From Myxococcota bacterium (lineage in GTDB: Bacteria; Myxococcota_A; Polyangia; JAAYKL01): a stretch of DNA of 64,000 nucleotides. Under the pieces are notes generated by a model. The model had not been told where the DNA came from, did no database searches, and was given only the letters and a program-made list of their open reading frames with translations. Positions 54,757 to 63,279 of this stretch are shown here, piece after piece. The stretch spans positions 52,501-116,500 of the forward strand of contig JASJCT010000022.1 in the NCBI GenBank assembly GCA_030065855.1. Direction: 5' to 3'. Position 1 is the first letter of the stretch, and every line of letters begins with the position of its first letter. The position numbers and the translations under genes are program-made.

Positions 54757-54874
54757 TTTTATAAACTTAAATGTCTAATTCCTCTGAATCGTCCTTGACA
54801 GTTAAAAATGACTGTGGTTTCGTTCACCTCTTTCAGAGGGGCTGTTTGGGGTCCCTTTTACTCGGAGGAAGGAC

Positions 54875-55024
54875 GTGAAACGCACCTATCAACCCCATCG
54901 GCGTAAACGTCGCAATAAACATGGTTTTAGGGCGCGAATGGCCACTGCGGCCGGCCGCAAAGTCATCAATAGCCGTCGTCGCAAAGGGCGCAAGCGCTTG
55001 TCTGCTGTTACGTATCGCAAGTAG
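54875..55024 (+). CDS. rpmH: Ribosomal protein L34
   Basis: 49 residues from GTG 54875 with GGAGGAAGG shortly upstream. The highly basic sequence ([42 protein letters not shown]) is the full L34 protein. It heads the conserved rpmH-rnpA-yidD-yidC block. Too short for the usual length cut-offs but certain by sequence and context. Confidence 0.97.
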   Translation: MKRTYQPHRRKRRNKHGFRARMATAAGRKVINSRRRKGRKRLSAVTYRK

Positions 55025-55047
55025 CGCGCACCCTCACCGTCGCCTCG

Positions 55048-55419
55048 ATGAGCACTGGATGTGGCGAGCGCTTTCCCAAAGGTGTCCGGCTTCTCAAACG
55101 AACCGGGTTTCTGACGGTTCAAAGCGCAGGCCACCGAGTGTTCGGCCGCTCGTTTATGGCCCTCGTTATGGTTCGCCAATCTGGCCCGACACGCCTCGGC
55201 ATTACGACGACGAAAAAAGTGGGCAATGCTGTGCGCCGAAATCGCATCCGCCGATTGATTCGGGAAGCCTTTAGGCGCGGCCGGATGGAGTTGCCAGAGG
55301 GAATCGATGTGGTCATTATCGCCAAAAAAACAGCTGTTCATCTGGAGTCGGCAGCGGTGTTTGAAGATCTCGATTTCTTGGGTAAGAAGGTAAAAAAAGT
55401 CGTGGAGAAAAACCTGTGA
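55048..55419 (+). CDS. rnpA: Ribonuclease P protein component
   Basis: 123 residues. [13 protein letters not shown] opens the conserved fold, and [21 protein letters not shown] is the RNR signature that contacts the catalytic RNA. It processes tRNA 5' ends with the RNase P RNA (not in this window). It starts 23 bases after rpmH and its stop overlaps yidD (GTGA). Confidence 0.95.
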   Translation: MSTGCGERFPKGVRLLKRTGFLTVQSAGHRVFGRSFMALVMVRQSGPTRLGITTTKKVGNAVRRNRIRRLIREAFRRGRMELPEGIDVVIIAKKTAVHLESAAVFEDLDFLGKKVKKVVEKNL

Positions 55420-55673
55420 TTCGCCGCATTGCCCTCAGTTTGATCTGGTTGTACCAGATCTTCATCTCTCCTATGCTCGGTCCCCACTGCCGGTACCAGC
55501 CCACGTGCTCCACGTATGCCCGCGTTTGTATTCACCGCTTTGGCGCGGTTCGCGGTTTCTGGCTCGCCTTGCGCAGACTCCTAAGATGCCATCCGTGGGG
55601 GTCTTTCGGGTTTGATCCGCCGCCTGTCGTCGATATATCCCCGATCCCCCACCGGAGTTTAAAGAGGCCGTAA
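55416..55673 (+). CDS. yidD: Membrane protein insertion efficiency factor YidD
   Basis: 85 residues from GTG 55416, overlapping the rnpA stop. The short family signature [22 protein letters not shown] and PTCSTYA, with RCHPW near the C-terminus, is complete. YidD is thought to help YidC in inserting membrane proteins. Its stop is one base before the yidC start. Confidence 0.95.
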   Translation: MIRRIALSLIWLYQIFISPMLGPHCRYQPTCSTYARVCIHRFGAVRGFWLALRRLLRCHPWGSFGFDPPPVVDISPIPHRSLKRP

Positions 55674-55674
55674 G

Positions 55675-57408
55675 ATGGATTGGAAAATCCTCGTTTTTGT
55701 GCTGGTCCTGCTCGTTGTTTTTGTTTTGGTCCAAAAATGTGGCGAAGACGACGCCCCTGATTTCGATCGCATTCAGGCGCAACAAGAAGCTAACCGTCGC
55801 GCTGCCTTTAACCAGAAGCGACAACAGGAAACCCGGGACCAGATTAAAAAGCTTCAGGCATCAGCGCGCGAAGCCCGCAAAGATCGCCCTGAGCCTGAGA
55901 CCATCGATTTGGAAACCGAAGATTTCAAAGCTGTCTTCACCACCCGCGGGGGGGGCCTGAAAAGCCTGACCATGAAAGATCCCCAATACCTGGAAGCCCC
56001 GAGGCGTTGGGAAACAGGCCTCAAGGATGAAGATGCCGAGGAATACGTCCCAGTCGACCTGGTGACGACCAATACGGAGAAGTTCGAGCTGAGCACGCCG
56101 TTGCGGTTCGATCTCACTGGGGACGAGCGCCTGGGCGGCTTGCTGTCGGACGCTGATTATGAGATCTACGACCGCACGGGCACCTCTGTTGTGTTCCGGT
56201 ATGCCCAACCCGGGACGCCAGTGGAGATATACAAAAAATTCGAGACCACAGACACGAGCCAACCTTACCTCTTGTGGGTGACCGTGCGGGTAACGAACAT
56301 CGGCGACCAGAAAGTAAGCTTCCGGGGCAGCCTGACGCAGCACGGATATCAGCACGAGAGCGAGGCTGGCGGCAGCATGTTCGCCCAGCCGCCCAACCTG
56401 CTGCAGGGCATCTGCCGCCACGGCGGCGAAACCCGGTCTTTTCCCTGGAACGACGATGATTTGAACCAACCGTTCACAGGTATCGGGGAGATCGGATTTG
56501 TCGGCGTTCAGACCAATTACTTTATCGGGGCCATGATACCAGAGCAAGGCACCCCAGCCACTTGTCAGGTCTCGAAAATATTGGACAACAGGACCCAATA
56601 TCCAACCCACGATATGCAGCCCTGGGGACATGTGGTGGCGTCTCTGCGCTTTGGCGAGGTGGAGCTCAATCCAGGGGAATCCAAAATTTTTAGAGTCAAA
56701 AACTACATGGGCCCCAAGCGATACCAGCTTTTGCAGCAGGTGGGCAATCGCCTCGAGGAGTCGGTTGACTTCGGTTTCTTTTGGCCCATTTGCCAAGTGC
56801 TCCTCAAAATGCTCTTCTTTTTCCAAGCATACGTGGTCAATTGGGGTGTGGCCATCATCCTCCTCACGATCGTGGTCAAAGTGGTGCTGATGCCCCTGAC
56901 CCATCGGAGCTTTGAGTCTTCTAATAGGATGAAGGCCCTCAAGCCAGAAGTCGACAAGATCAACGAAAAATACAAAAATGATATGCAGGCAAAGCAACAG
57001 GCCACCATGGCGCTTTACAAGCAGCACAAGATCAACCCCTTGGGCGGATGCCTGCCCATGTTGCTTCAGATGCCGATCTGGATCGCCCTGTTTTCCACGT
57101 TGCGCACCAGCCCCGAGCTTTACCGAGCGCCCTTCTTTGGGTGGATCACCGACCTGTCGTCGCCAGATCCCTATTTTGTCACGCCCATCGTCATGGGGGC
57201 GATGATGTTTTTACAGAACAAGTTTACACCGATGGCCGGGGATGCCATGCAGGCCAAGATGATGATGTACTTTATGCCGGTCATGTTCACCGCGATGATG
57301 CTCTTCTTGCCCTCGGGTCTGACCCTGTACATACTTGTCAATACGGTGTTATCTATCGCGCACCAAATGTTTATCCATCGGCGATCCCGCCAAGCAGCGG
57401 GCGCTTGA
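55675..57408 (+). CDS. yidC: Membrane protein insertase YidC
   Basis: 577 residues. An N-terminal membrane helix (about 1-20) precedes a periplasmic beta domain (about 75-340; FKAVFTTRGGGLKSLTMKD, YFIGAMIPEQ), then the conserved insertase core: FFQAYVVNWGVAIILLTIVVKVVLMPLT, PLGGCLPMLLQMPIWIALFSTL, and further helices to about 565. It inserts proteins into the inner membrane alone or with Sec. It lies in the normal rnpA-yidD-yidC-jag order. Confidence 0.96.
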   Translation: MDWKILVFVLVLLVVFVLVQKCGEDDAPDFDRIQAQQEANRRAAFNQKRQQETRDQIKKLQASAREARKDRPEPETIDLETEDFKAVFTTRGGGLKSLTMKDPQYLEAPRRWETGLKDEDAEEYVPVDLVTTNTEKFELSTPLRFDLTGDERLGGLLSDADYEIYDRTGTSVVFRYAQPGTPVEIYKKFETTDTSQPYLLWVTVRVTNIGDQKVSFRGSLTQHGYQHESEAGGSMFAQPPNLLQGICRHGGETRSFPWNDDDLNQPFTGIGEIGFVGVQTNYFIGAMIPEQGTPATCQVSKILDNRTQYPTHDMQPWGHVVASLRFGEVELNPGESKIFRVKNYMGPKRYQLLQQVGNRLEESVDFGFFWPICQVLLKMLFFFQAYVVNWGVAIILLTIVVKVVLMPLTHRSFESSNRMKALKPEVDKINEKYKNDMQAKQQATMALYKQHKINPLGGCLPMLLQMPIWIALFSTLRTSPELYRAPFFGWITDLSSPDPYFVTPIVMGAMMFLQNKFTPMAGDAMQAKMMMYFMPVMFTAMMLFLPSGLTLYILVNTVLSIAHQMFIHRRSRQAAGA

Positions 57409-57449
57409 GAAAGACGGCCCACCCTGGGCCGGCCGGAAGAAAGGCCTAA

Positions 57450-57917
57450 ATGACTGAAGGAATAGATACTGAGGTGTGGGTGGAGGAATTCCTCACCGAC
57501 CTTATAGAAAAAACCGGTTTAGACGTGGCAATAGAAGAGCTGTCCCTTGATAATGAGGATGTGCTTCAGGTGCAACTCGGGGGCCAGGACAGCGCGCGGA
57601 TGATTGGTCGGGAGGGGCAGGTGCTCGACGCATTGCAGCACATCGTGGTAACAGCGGCGATTCACAATGGGCTCGGACGGCAGCGCGTTGTCGTGGATGT
57701 CGAGCGATACCGGAGTCGCCGGGAGCTTCGGCTGCGGGATGACGCACAGCGGTTTGCCGAAGAGGTCTTGAGCACGGGCAGGCCCCTTGATTTTCACCCC
57801 ATGTCACCGCGGGATCGACGCCTGGTCCACATCACCGTGGCAGAGATGAACGGGGTCGTCACCGAGAGTCTCGGGCAGGGAGCGGATCGTTTCGTACGCA
57901 TCAAACCGGCTGAGTGA
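57450..57917 (+). CDS. Jag/KhpB-type KH-R3H RNA-binding protein
   Basis: 155 residues. A short Jag-like N-terminus is followed by a KH domain (VQLGGQDSARMIGREGQVLDALQHIV) and an R3H domain (RRELRLRDDAQRFAEEV; then FHPMSPRDRRLVHITVAE with the conserved RDR and His). These proteins bind RNA and are associated with YidC/SpoIIIJ membrane insertion. It lies 41 bases after yidC and before mnmE, the usual order. Confidence 0.94.
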   Translation: MTEGIDTEVWVEEFLTDLIEKTGLDVAIEELSLDNEDVLQVQLGGQDSARMIGREGQVLDALQHIVVTAAIHNGLGRQRVVVDVERYRSRRELRLRDDAQRFAEEVLSTGRPLDFHPMSPRDRRLVHITVAEMNGVVTESLGQGADRFVRIKPAE

Positions 57918-57955
57918 GGCCATTGGTTAGTCCAGTTTACAATGTCAGGTAAGAC

Positions 57956-57982
57956 TTCTCCCCCCTTTTTCAAGGGGGAATT
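57956..57982. repeat. Dispersed C-rich hairpin repeat, copy C
   Basis: TTCTCCCCCCTTTTTCAAGG then GGGAATTT, the same hairpin type as copies A (11710-11742) and B (48444-48475). It lies between the jag gene and mnmE, close to the mnmE start. Confidence 0.6.
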
Positions 57983-57997
57983 TGCTGAGACCAATCC

Positions 57998-59365
57998 GTG
58001 TTGACGCGCACAGATACCATTGCGGCGATCGCCACTGCACCAGGGGCCGCTGCAATCGGCATCGTGCGCATTTCCGGGAGTCGCGCTGCTGGCATTGTCG
58101 AGCGCGTGGTGCCGGATATCCAGGTTGGGACCAAACCGAGACGAGTGGTTTCTGGATGGGCGCGGGATCCGATCTCGGGCAACCCCATCGACGAGGTGCT
58201 CTGCTTCTATTGTCCGGGCCCGGCCACAGCCACTGGTGAGGACACTGCTGAAATCCACGGACACGGGGGGCCGCACGTGATGCAGCAGCTGCTCGCCGCC
58301 ACCTATGCGGCGGGTGCAGTACCGGCTGAACCCGGGGAGTTCACCTACCGCGCCTTTCGACACGGGCGACTCGACCTTACCCAGGCAGAGGCAGTGATGG
58401 GTCTCATCGGTGCCCAGTCAGAACGAGCAGCCCAAGTGGCAGCCCATCACCTAAGTGGGAGCCTGGGCGAGGCCCTTGAAGCAGAACGGGACGACCTCAC
58501 CGCTGTGTCAGCCCATATCGAAGCTGGCATCGATTTTCCAGATGAAGCCCTGCCTATCGATACCGCGTGTCACCTGGCAGAGCGGCTAGAGACAATTGGC
58601 AGGCACCTCAAGGCCTTGTGCGACACGTTTGCCCTGGGCGCCCGTCTTGTGGGCGGTGCCCGCGTTGCCATCGTCGGTCCGCCCAATGCGGGAAAGTCCA
58701 GTTTGCTCAACCGGTTGGTCGGACAAGATCGGGCCCTCGTCGACCCGGAACCTGGTACCACGCGGGATATCGTCGAAGCCCAGGGGGAGGCCCAGGGGAT
58801 CCCGGTTACCTACTCGGACACGGCCGGGCTCAGATCGAACGCAGGCCGAGTGGAAAAAATGGGTATTAAAAATGCCCTCAATGCATCGCGGGCAGCTGAT
58901 GCAATCATTTTTGTAATAGACGGATCAGTACCCCTTGATCCCCATGTCGATGACGTGCCCATACCTGACAGTGCTGCGGCTATCCTGGCCGTCAACAAAT
59001 TGGATCTTCCCCACTGGAGCGAGCCGCCTCGTCGGCCGCCCCAACTGAGCGGTGCGCTGAGCATTCCCATTTCTGCGCTAACAGGCCAAGGCATGGATCG
59101 ATTGATCGATGGGGTTGCTGAACAACTGACAACAGGGCGCAACGCAGACACCCATGTGCTGACCACTGCGCGCCAACACACGGCCGTAACGACCTGCGCC
59201 AAACACGTGACCACGGCGGCCCGGCTGCTTCGACAGGGGGGCGACGTGGAACTCATCGCCGCGGATCTGAGATGGGCACGGGAACACCTCGCTGCCCTCT
59301 GGGGTCGCGATGCCACCGAAGATATGCTGACATCCGTGTTTGCCCAATTCTGTATCGGGAAATAG
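57998..59365 (+). CDS. mnmE: tRNA modification GTPase MnmE
   Basis: 455 residues from GTG 57998. The N-terminal formyl-tetrahydrofolate-binding domain shows DTIAAIATAPGAAAIGIVRISG; the GTPase has P-loop VGPPNAGKSSLLN near 230, and the C-terminus ends CIGK, the Cys of the family tail. It acts with MnmG to modify uridine 34 of some tRNAs. It closes the conserved block; the block is usually next to dnaA, which is not present here. A hairpin repeat lies just before it. Confidence 0.96.
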   Translation: MLTRTDTIAAIATAPGAAAIGIVRISGSRAAGIVERVVPDIQVGTKPRRVVSGWARDPISGNPIDEVLCFYCPGPATATGEDTAEIHGHGGPHVMQQLLAATYAAGAVPAEPGEFTYRAFRHGRLDLTQAEAVMGLIGAQSERAAQVAAHHLSGSLGEALEAERDDLTAVSAHIEAGIDFPDEALPIDTACHLAERLETIGRHLKALCDTFALGARLVGGARVAIVGPPNAGKSSLLNRLVGQDRALVDPEPGTTRDIVEAQGEAQGIPVTYSDTAGLRSNAGRVEKMGIKNALNASRAADAIIFVIDGSVPLDPHVDDVPIPDSAAAILAVNKLDLPHWSEPPRRPPQLSGALSIPISALTGQGMDRLIDGVAEQLTTGRNADTHVLTTARQHTAVTTCAKHVTTAARLLRQGGDVELIAADLRWAREHLAALWGRDATEDMLTSVFAQFCIGK

Positions 59366-59384
59366 ACATCCCAAGGAGGCATCC

Positions 59385-60488
59385 ATGAAAGCATTCGGCT
59401 TTTATCTACCAACGAAAATAGCCTTTGGCCGCGGCCAGATACGGAAATTGGGTGCGCTGATCGACCCAGCAATACGCCGCGTCCTGGTCGTCACGGACGA
59501 AGCCATCGCCAACCAAACGACAGCAGTAGCAACTGTCACGCGGCAATTGGGGCAGCGGTCGGTGTTGGTCTACGACGCGGTGGAGGAGAACCCGTCATTT
59601 TCAACCATCGAGCAGTGCGCTGACCAGGCCCGTCAGCAAGGTGCAGAGCTGATTATCGGACTCGGCGGCGGATCGCCCATGGATGTGGCAAAGGGCACAG
59701 CCGTGCTCGCGACCAATGGCGAAAAGATGTCCGAGTACATGTCGGGCAGGCCCATTGCCGCGTCCCCCCTGTCGATCATTTGTATTCCCACGACGTCGGG
59801 AACCGGCAGTGAAGTCACACCGTTTGCCGTGTTTACCGATAAAAAAGCGCAAACAAAAGGGGGCCTGGCCCATAGCGCCATCTTTCCTAAAGTCGCACTG
59901 GTCGATCCAGAGCTGACCTACACCATGCCCAAAGCCGTTGTCGTAAACACCGGCCTCGATGTCCTCACCCATGCCGTCGAGGCGTATTTGTCCAAAGACG
60001 CTTCAAAGATGAGCGATGTGTTTGCCCTCGAGGCAATCGACATTGTGCTCAACCAACTGCCACGTGCGGCTGTCCTTGATCGCAGCGCGATGGACTTTCT
60101 CTCGTACGCCGCAACATTGGCCGGCGTGGCCATTGCCCACGCTGGCACGATCTTGCTCCACGTGATGGGATACCCGCTTACCGCATGCCACAACATCGCC
60201 CATGGCAGGGCCACGGCTATCTTATTGCCGGCTTTCATGGATTTTATGCGCGAGCGGTCCACAGCAAGAGATAAAGTTACCTATCTCGAAACCGCTTTTG
60301 CCAGGGTTGGCGGTATTGAAACATTTGTCCAGGCATGCGGCGTATCGACCCGCCTCTCTTCCTATGGGGTTACGACAGGTGATTTTGATCTGTTTGCCGA
60401 GAAGACGATAGTGAAGAGCGATATTGGCATCACACCAGCAGTTGTAACCAAAGAGACCATCGTCGAAATATTGCGCGCAGCCCTTTAG
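59385..60488 (+). CDS. Iron-containing alcohol dehydrogenase
   Basis: 367 residues. The NAD-binding GLGGGSPMDVAKG and PTTSGTGSEVTPF stretches are typical of group III alcohol dehydrogenases. Metal His ligands lie in DVLTHAVEAYLS, HVMGYPLTACHNIAHG and the region around. It interconverts a primary alcohol or a lactaldehyde/propanediol-type substrate with NAD; the substrate is not readable. ATG 59385 follows AAGGAGG. It overlaps its convergent neighbour by four bases. Confidence 0.93.
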   Translation: MKAFGFYLPTKIAFGRGQIRKLGALIDPAIRRVLVVTDEAIANQTTAVATVTRQLGQRSVLVYDAVEENPSFSTIEQCADQARQQGAELIIGLGGGSPMDVAKGTAVLATNGEKMSEYMSGRPIAASPLSIICIPTTSGTGSEVTPFAVFTDKKAQTKGGLAHSAIFPKVALVDPELTYTMPKAVVVNTGLDVLTHAVEAYLSKDASKMSDVFALEAIDIVLNQLPRAAVLDRSAMDFLSYAATLAGVAIAHAGTILLHVMGYPLTACHNIAHGRATAILLPAFMDFMRERSTARDKVTYLETAFARVGGIETFVQACGVSTRLSSYGVTTGDFDLFAEKTIVKSDIGITPAVVTKETIVEILRAAL

Positions 60489-61897
60489 TCATCTGGATCA
60501 GGGGGTGGTTTCATTCCGGTGACAGATATCAGCAAGTGGGGCTCTTCGCAGTCCCAGCCGCGACAGGTACCTAGGTAGACCTCGCCAGCAGGTCCGATAT
60601 GGGGCCCTGCAGATAGGCGGCCCGGGAGGGTTACCTGCCATATCACGCTCGCATCTTGAGAGCGGTAGGAGAGATCAGTCGTATCCCCTGTCGCCGCGCT
60701 CGCTAGGATATATCCACCGGCCGGATAGGGGGCGACATTGAGATGTCCTTGAACGTGGCGAACCAGGGGGCGAAACCCGTTACGCTCGGTAAGGGTGACA
60801 AATGCGTTAAAAGGCCCCCGGGTGGTGCCAGGCTTGGAACAGGGACTGGTCACGTCCGAGCAAAGGCCAATGGCCTGGGGTGTCATGCCAGCTACAGACA
60901 ATACATCTGTATGGGTGAGTCGGCCGCTTACAGGAAGTTCGGTAGCGATAATCACGCCGCCGTGATCTGTTATCACTTCCAATCGCGCGGGCAGCTCTGC
61001 CCGGGCTCTCACAAGGGCAAACCCACCTTGAAGCCGCTCGACAAACGGCGTCTCAGGGCTCCTCCGATGCCAAATAGGGTCGCCGGCAGTATCCAGAAGG
61101 GCGATGCTGCGTTTTACCCAGACAAGCGGCGCGCATTGCGGACCGGCGCCGATCAGGATTGCACCCCGCCCCAGGGGTGTTTTCCGGATCGCGGTGCCGT
61201 GCGCTGAAATTCTCACGGCCACGCGTTGGAGGCCACTTGTTCCTTGAAAAAGCACACTGTCCTCACAGGTGAACGGGCCTTCTAACTTTCTCACCCCCTC
61301 GAGGGCTGCCCGCCATTTGTCCGTACCGTCTTCATTTATTGCCGTGACAGTCGAAGCGTCCAATAGGTACAGGCCGCCCCGCTCATCGCGGGCGAGCTTG
61401 CCTTGCCATTTGCGAACCCACCCTTTTCGGCCCCTACGGAGCAGTTGGCTTAGCCGACCAAAAGCCGGGGACCAGATTACCTCTGATGCCCCAAGTACGA
61501 ACAACCGATGACCTGCCCCTGCGACAAAGGGCCACCGTATTTCCCCCAGGCTCGTGGCGTTGTGCACCACCGGGCCGGCCGATACGATGAGTCCGGCCAG
61601 CGGTGTGGAGCGGATAAACCCAATCTTTTGGGGAAGCTTTCGCGTCCACCTGACCAACCCCGGCGTTGCAAATCGGGTCGCGGTTCGGCCCTTTACGAGG
61701 TGGGCTTCGTCGATTTCGGCTTTGACAGTCGAAGATGGGTCCTGCTTTGGCATCGCGGTTGTCGAAGCCACGCGTTCCGGAATCGGGGTTCTTCTGGGGG
61801 GCACGCGCGGCCTGGGCGGATCCGGTGGATCCACGCAGGCGGTTGCGAAAAGCGCAACTCCCCCAAAAAACAAGATCTTAAAGACGTGCGTCTTCAA
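60485..61897 (-). CDS. Lipoprotein with PQQ-like beta-propeller repeats
   Basis: 470 residues if translation begins at TTG 61897, giving MKTHVFKILFFGGVALFATAC and a clean lipobox (ATAC, Cys near 21). The protein continues with short propeller-like strands (GGLYLLDASTVTAINEDGTDKWR; GGFALVRARAELPARLEVI; GGYILASAATGDTTDL), as in PQQ-binding-like or BamB-type folds. Function unknown, probably surface or periplasmic. Its start overlaps the preceding gene's end by 20 bases, supporting coupling. A longer in-frame start lies at 62101, but its added sequence is not protein-like. Confidence 0.8.
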   Translation of the reverse strand: MKTHVFKILFFGGVALFATACVDPPDPPRPRVPPRRTPIPERVASTTAMPKQDPSSTVKAEIDEAHLVKGRTATRFATPGLVRWTRKLPQKIGFIRSTPLAGLIVSAGPVVHNATSLGEIRWPFVAGAGHRLFVLGASEVIWSPAFGRLSQLLRRGRKGWVRKWQGKLARDERGGLYLLDASTVTAINEDGTDKWRAALEGVRKLEGPFTCEDSVLFQGTSGLQRVAVRISAHGTAIRKTPLGRGAILIGAGPQCAPLVWVKRSIALLDTAGDPIWHRRSPETPFVERLQGGFALVRARAELPARLEVITDHGGVIIATELPVSGRLTHTDVLSVAGMTPQAIGLCSDVTSPCSKPGTTRGPFNAFVTLTERNGFRPLVRHVQGHLNVAPYPAGGYILASAATGDTTDLSYRSQDASVIWQVTLPGRLSAGPHIGPAGEVYLGTCRGWDCEEPHLLISVTGMKPPPDPDD

Positions 61898-62336
61898 CGC
61901 AAATATCGAGCAGGCGAACGCCCCGACGCCGTTTTTGTTTTGCTGCTGAGACACAGGTAAATCCCGGCTCGCAGATCTTGGTTTTTGCGCACAATACCCG
62001 GCAGCGCTTTTCGTCGTCCTTGTAGGAATAGCAAACAGAGCCAGCGGCGCATTCCGAAGTTTCCCGGCATTTCTCCTGGGGCATCTTATCCCCGCGCGCA
62101 CGCTCCCGACCCCCGGATTGATTAAAAAAAATCATCGATCCGACGATCAGCGCAACAATGAGGCCGACGACGATTTTAACCACACCAAAACCGCTGCCTG
62201 TTTCCCGAGGCCGTGGTGAAATGCGCGGTGAACTCGACCCTTTGGGTGTGGGTCTGTCCTGCTTCTTTTCTTTTTGGCTAGGGTTCCCGTCGAAGCGGCT
62301 TAGCTGGCGTTTTTTTCCGGGTTTTTTCTTCTTCAT
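61878..62336 (-). CDS. Single-pass membrane protein with Cys-rich tail
   Basis: 152 residues. A Lys/Arg-rich N-terminus (1-60) precedes a membrane helix (VVKIVVGLIVALIVGSMIFF, about 53-72), then about 75 residues with eight Cys in a CxxxxxCxxxxxC pattern (CRETSECAAGSVC; CRVLCAKTKICEPGFTC), as in Dickkopf-like cysteine knots of secreted proteins. It overlaps the propeller lipoprotein and lies 31 bases after the next lipoprotein gene, in one operon. No enzymatic motif. ATG 62336 has AAAGGAG upstream. Confidence 0.8.
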   Translation of the reverse strand: MKKKKPGKKRQLSRFDGNPSQKEKKQDRPTPKGSSSPRISPRPRETGSGFGVVKIVVGLIVALIVGSMIFFNQSGGRERARGDKMPQEKCRETSECAAGSVCYSYKDDEKRCRVLCAKTKICEPGFTCVSAAKQKRRRGVRLLDICVEDARL

Positions 62337-62367
62337 GGCTGCTGTCGCTCCTTTGCCCCTGGGGCAC

Positions 62368-63135
62368 CTAGGTGCAAAGTTCTGGGATGAGGCAAAAATA
62401 TCCCCCCAGGATTTCCCCACAGCAACCGCTTTCAAACGCCGGTTCTATTTGACAGTCCGCATCGCCGTTTATCGGGTCACACCGATACGTGCAAAAAGTT
62501 TTTTCTTCTTCGTATTCAGCACATATTGTCTTGTGCAAGGTGACAGTACCGTCGCACACCGGCGCACACCCTTGGTTGTCTCCGGTCCATTCAGTGTCCT
62601 TCTCGCAGGGTGCGGCCAGGGGTGTGACCAGGGGAATGCAGTTGAAGTCCATGGATGCGGGCAGCCAGAAGCGCTTGGTGGGGTCGCACGGTTCGAACAG
62701 CTGACCGCAACACCACCCGATGAGTCCTTCGTCTGTTTGGTTTGTAACCCCTGTGACCTCGCATTTCTTTGTGCACCACGACTCGTCGTTATCGCCGATA
62801 CATTTTAGCTGTGAGGTGCATTCGGGTTTGTTGTAATTGGGGTGCCAGATACCATAGGTCTCTTCCAAGGCATCTGACCAGCAGGGCTGACCAGCGGTTG
62901 AAGTGGTATCGCTGCCCGTGTCGCTGTCCGTGTCTTCTCCTGCGTCAGGGACGCCACTGTCGATATCTGTAGGTGTATCATCGGTCTCAGACCCTGTATC
63001 GGTATCGATCGACGATTCCGAGTCGGTAGACGGTGAGTTGCTCGTGCTGCTCTTGCCGCACGACCAGATACACATGGCCACAGCGAGTCCAATTACCCGA
63101 TAAAGCGCGCATTTATTCCGGCTGATGGTTTTCAT
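62368..63135 (-). CDS. Cys-rich lipoprotein with Ser/Thr/Asp-rich linker
   Basis: 255 residues. A lipobox (MCIWSCGK, Cys near 26) is followed by an acidic Ser/Thr/Asp linker (about 30-83, with DTDTGSETDD-type repeats) and then a Cys-rich domain of about 170 residues (CWSDALEE; CTKKCEVTG; GWCCGQ; ESGCCGEILGG). This build is common in surface lipoproteins of deltaproteobacterial lineages. ATG 63135 follows AAGGGGAATGGG. It is the first of three genes coupled on the minus strand. Function unknown. Confidence 0.85.
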   Translation of the reverse strand: MKTISRNKCALYRVIGLAVAMCIWSCGKSSTSNSPSTDSESSIDTDTGSETDDTPTDIDSGVPDAGEDTDSDTGSDTTSTAGQPCWSDALEETYGIWHPNYNKPECTSQLKCIGDNDESWCTKKCEVTGVTNQTDEGLIGWCCGQLFEPCDPTKRFWLPASMDFNCIPLVTPLAAPCEKDTEWTGDNQGCAPVCDGTVTLHKTICAEYEEEKTFCTYRCDPINGDADCQIEPAFESGCCGEILGGYFCLIPELCT

Positions 63136-63279
63136 CCCATTCCCCTTTTTAACGATCAATGCGGTTTTATCTGCATCGAATCGCCTACTGTTGCTGCCAT
63201 TTTCTATCCTACCGCCACGGCCGTAAGTGCGCAAATATGGCATGCGTCAGCAAGAAGATGTTGTCCTTTCGGCGGCGGT

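Noticed and set aside
54700-54800. Chromosome origin next to rpmH
   Set aside because: AT-rich and in a suggestive place, but no DnaA box was found and dnaA is not adjacent.
61898-62101. Longer N-terminus of the propeller lipoprotein
   Set aside because: The extra residues overlap the upstream gene and hide an otherwise clean lipoprotein signal starting at TTG 61897.
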